Positions 23,803 to 25,575 of a stretch of 25,575 nucleotides of DNA are shown here, one piece after another. The translations under genes were made by a program, and so were the position numbers. Below the pieces are notes generated by a model. That model was given only the letters and a program-made list of their open reading frames with translations, was not told the DNA's origin and did not search any database. The stretch is from Desulfobacteraceae bacterium (GTDB lineage: Bacteria > Desulfobacterota > DSM-4660 > Desulfatiglandales > HGW-15): assembly GCA_003819975.1 (NCBI GenBank), contig RPPU01000004.1:1-25575 (forward strand), given 5' to 3'. The first letter of the stretch is position 1, and every line of letters begins with the position of its first letter.

Positions 23803-24660
23803 ATGATCAAAATCAAGAATCTTACATATCACTATGATTTAAATCAAACGCCGGTCATTGCTGAATTGAGCTTGGAAATCAAAACCAACGAATATGTGGC
23901 CCTGGTGGGCCCCAACGGCAGCGGCAAGACCACCCTCATCCGCCATCTGAACGGCCTATTGCTTCCGAATAAAGGCGATATTTGGATTGACGACCTGAAT
24001 ACAAAAGAACCCGCGCTCCTGCCGCAAATCCGCCAGAAAGTCGGTATGGTCTTTCAAAATCCCGACCATCAAATCGTGGGTACAACCGTTGAAGAAGATG
24101 TCGCTTTTGGTCCGGGCAATCTGAACCTGTCACCCTCTGAAATCCGCCAAAGAGTCGATCAAGCCCTGGAACAGGTCGGACTCAGCCGTCATCTGAAAAG
24201 CGCTTCCCACGCTCTTTCCGGAGGAGAGAAACAGCTCTTGGCTCTGGCCGGGGTGCTGGCCATGCAACCCTCTTATGTGGCTTTTGACGAACCGACCTCG
24301 CACCTGGACCCCTTGGCGCGTAAGAACATTTTACAAGTACTCATGGATTTAAATGGCCGGGGCATGACCATTATCCATGTCACGCATAACATGGACGAAA
24401 TCATTCAGGCCGGCCGTATTTTGGTGATGGATCAGGGCAAACTTATCCTGGACGGAACCCCGGCCGCGGTTTTCAGCCATATGGAATGGCTCCAAAAAAT
24501 CGGACTGGATGTGCCAAAAATCAATGCGTTGGTTCTTCATCTACGCCGCATGGGTTTGGAACTGCGCGCGGACATTCTGGATCTGGACGAGGCCTGCCGG
24601 GAATTGTACCGGCTGATTAAACCCGATCATTCAAATGAAGTGCAAATTTCAAAGGTCTGA
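23803..24660 (+). CDS. bioM: ECF transporter ATPase (BioM/EcfA)
   Basis: This 285-residue ABC ATPase is of the energy-coupling-factor group. Walker A is GPNGSGKTT (36-44), and the Q-loop VFQNPDHQIVG (83-93) is typical of EcfA. The signature is LSGGEKQLLALAG (138-150), Walker B YVAFDEPTSHLD (158-169) and the H-loop VTHNMDE (193-199). The C-terminus has the extra EcfA-type helical tail. The ATG at 23803 begins 8 bases after the bioY stop. The longer upstream frame lies inside bioY. A single ATPase gene implies a homodimer, as in BioMNY. Confidence 0.94.
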   Translation: MIKIKNLTYHYDLNQTPVIAELSLEIKTNEYVALVGPNGSGKTTLIRHLNGLLLPNKGDIWIDDLNTKEPALLPQIRQKVGMVFQNPDHQIVGTTVEEDVAFGPGNLNLSPSEIRQRVDQALEQVGLSRHLKSASHALSGGEKQLLALAGVLAMQPSYVAFDEPTSHLDPLARKNILQVLMDLNGRGMTIIHVTHNMDEIIQAGRILVMDQGKLILDGTPAAVFSHMEWLQKIGLDVPKINALVLHLRRMGLELRADILDLDEACRELYRLIKPDHSNEVQISKV

Positions 24661-24665
24661 TAACC

Positions 24666-25475
24666 ATGTACCATCTAGGTCAATATGATCCGGGCCGATC
24701 CTTGGTTCATCGACTGGACCCCCGGATCAAGATCCTTTTCACCATTCTTCTGAGTGTGTTGATTCTGCAAACCGGGATGCGCACCGGGATTTTTTTTACT
24801 TTGTTCCTGGGTTCGGTTTTTTTCGTTTCCGGAATCGCATTCGGGCGTCTTTGGCAGGCTTTGAAACCGGCTCTTCTCTTTTTTGCTTTTCTTTTTTTGC
24901 TTCACCTTTTCTTCACTCCGGGCCGCCCGCTCCTGCCCTGGTTTTCAGGAGCCTTTGCTCCGACCCGGGAAGGTTTGCTTTTAGGCGCCTTGACGACCCT
25001 GCGTTTTATCCTGCTTATCGTATGCGCCGCATTGTTGACCGGAACCACTCTGCCCATGGACTTGGTGCATGGTTTGGAAAGACTCTTGCGGCCTTTCAAC
25101 TATATCGGCCTGCCTTCGCATGACATTGCTTTGATGATTTCCCTGGCTTTGCGTTTCATCCCGACCTTTATGCTGGAACTGCAAAAAATCAAGGAGGCCC
25201 AAATATCCAGAGGTCTCGATTTCGGCAGCGGTTCGATTTTCAAGCGCCTTCAAAAAACCGCGTATCTGCTGACGCCCCTTTTGCTTAACGCTTTCCGCGG
25301 CGCCGATGAATTGGCCGATGCCATGGAAAGCAGGGGCTATCAACGCGGCTCCCGAACTTATTTACGCGAGCTCTGTTTTTCGCGCAGGGATCTGGCTGTG
25401 GCCGGTTTGATGGTCGTGATGACTTGGGGTTTTATTTTCAGATTGCAGATCTTAAAATTTTTCAAATTGAATTAA
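24666..25475 (+). CDS. bioN: ECF transporter transmembrane subunit (BioN/EcfT)
   Basis: This 269-residue integral membrane protein couples the ATPase to BioY. It starts with the family-typical GRSLVHRLDPRIKILFTILL (10-29). Multiple transmembrane helices follow. The two cytoplasmic coupling motifs are AQISRGLDF (178-186) and AMESRGYQRG (219-228), each with the A-x-x-S/x-R-G core. It lies 5 bp after the ATPase stop and is the last gene of the biotin operon in the window. Confidence 0.93.
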   Translation: MYHLGQYDPGRSLVHRLDPRIKILFTILLSVLILQTGMRTGIFFTLFLGSVFFVSGIAFGRLWQALKPALLFFAFLFLLHLFFTPGRPLLPWFSGAFAPTREGLLLGALTTLRFILLIVCAALLTGTTLPMDLVHGLERLLRPFNYIGLPSHDIALMISLALRFIPTFMLELQKIKEAQISRGLDFGSGSIFKRLQKTAYLLTPLLLNAFRGADELADAMESRGYQRGSRTYLRELCFSRRDLAVAGLMVVMTWGFIFRLQILKFFKLN

Positions 25476-25534
25476 AAATTCCCCTTTTGGGACGTTTACC
25501 GTTCATATTTAGCCGATTTTTAAGGGTCTCGTAG

Positions 25535-25557
25535 TCGATAAAACGAATTCTTATCGA
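25535..25557. repeat. Inverted repeat near the right window edge
   Basis: TCGATAA (25535-25541) and TTATCGA (25551-25557) are perfect 7-bp arms around a 9-nt loop, without a following T run. It lies 60 bp after the bioN stop. It may be an operator for a gene beyond the window or part of a 3' structure. Confidence 0.3.
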
Positions 25558-25575
25558 TCCCCAGTTGCTATTTAA

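Noticed and set aside
1..25575. CRISPR arrays, rRNA, tRNA genes or complete insertion sequences
   Set aside because: No spaced direct repeats, conserved RNA signatures or transposase frames were seen anywhere in the window.

Overview
The window looks like chromosomal DNA of a Gram-negative bacterium. Lipopolysaccharide core genes, an outer-membrane secretin and a MSHA-type pilus assembly operon are all present. The gene mix (MSHA machinery with Cys-rich pilins, a DUF3426 zinc-ribbon protein, class I fructose-1,6-bisphosphatase, a eukaryotic-type PFK-2/FBPase-2) suggests a deltaproteobacterium, probably Desulfobacterota. That placement is inference; no rRNA or tRNA was seen. Base composition looks moderate and even, with AT-rich intergenic regions.

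Layout. (1) 468-3048 (+): three type IV pilin-like genes. The second and third are paralogues, each ending in a putative Ig-like (He_PIG) domain. The third lacks the conserved Glu+5 and lies between 41-bp inverted repeats (37/41 identical). (2) 12464-3105 (-): an eight-gene assembly operon in the classical MSHA order I-J-K-L-M-N-E-G. It holds a PilM/PilN-like fusion, a PilO-like protein, a bitopic PilP/MshK-like protein, the secretin, an ExeA-like ATPase, a TPR protein, the extension ATPase and the platform protein. It converges on the pilin block, whereas in the textbook MSHA locus the pilins follow mshG in the same direction. (3) 12868-14321 (+): a small membrane protein, then class I fbp. 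(4) 15124-14474, 15929-15225 and 17267-15996 (-): a PPP-family phosphatase, a Bax-inhibitor-1 family membrane protein and an M48/Ste24 protease. (5) 17306-18532 (+): a bifunctional 6-phosphofructo-2-kinase/fructose-2,6-bisphosphatase homologue. (6) 20306-18515 (-): two LPS-core glycosyltransferases. (7) 22007-20551 (-): hpt and a zinc-ribbon/DUF3426 membrane protein. (8) 22276-25475 (+): birA-bioY-bioM-bioN, a complete biotin uptake operon with a BirA operator overlapping its probable promoter.

How the parts fit. Regions 1 and 2 together should encode an MSHA-like pilus or pseudopilus; no prepilin peptidase is in the window. fbp and the PFKFB-like gene, about 3 kb apart, raise the possibility that this bacterium makes fructose-2,6-bisphosphate to control gluconeogenesis. 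Region 8 is a self-regulated biotin import and ligation module.

The most unusual features are the inverted-repeat-bounded pilin gene with its structured upstream DNA, the Ig-tipped pilin paralogue pair, and the PFKFB homologue near fbp.
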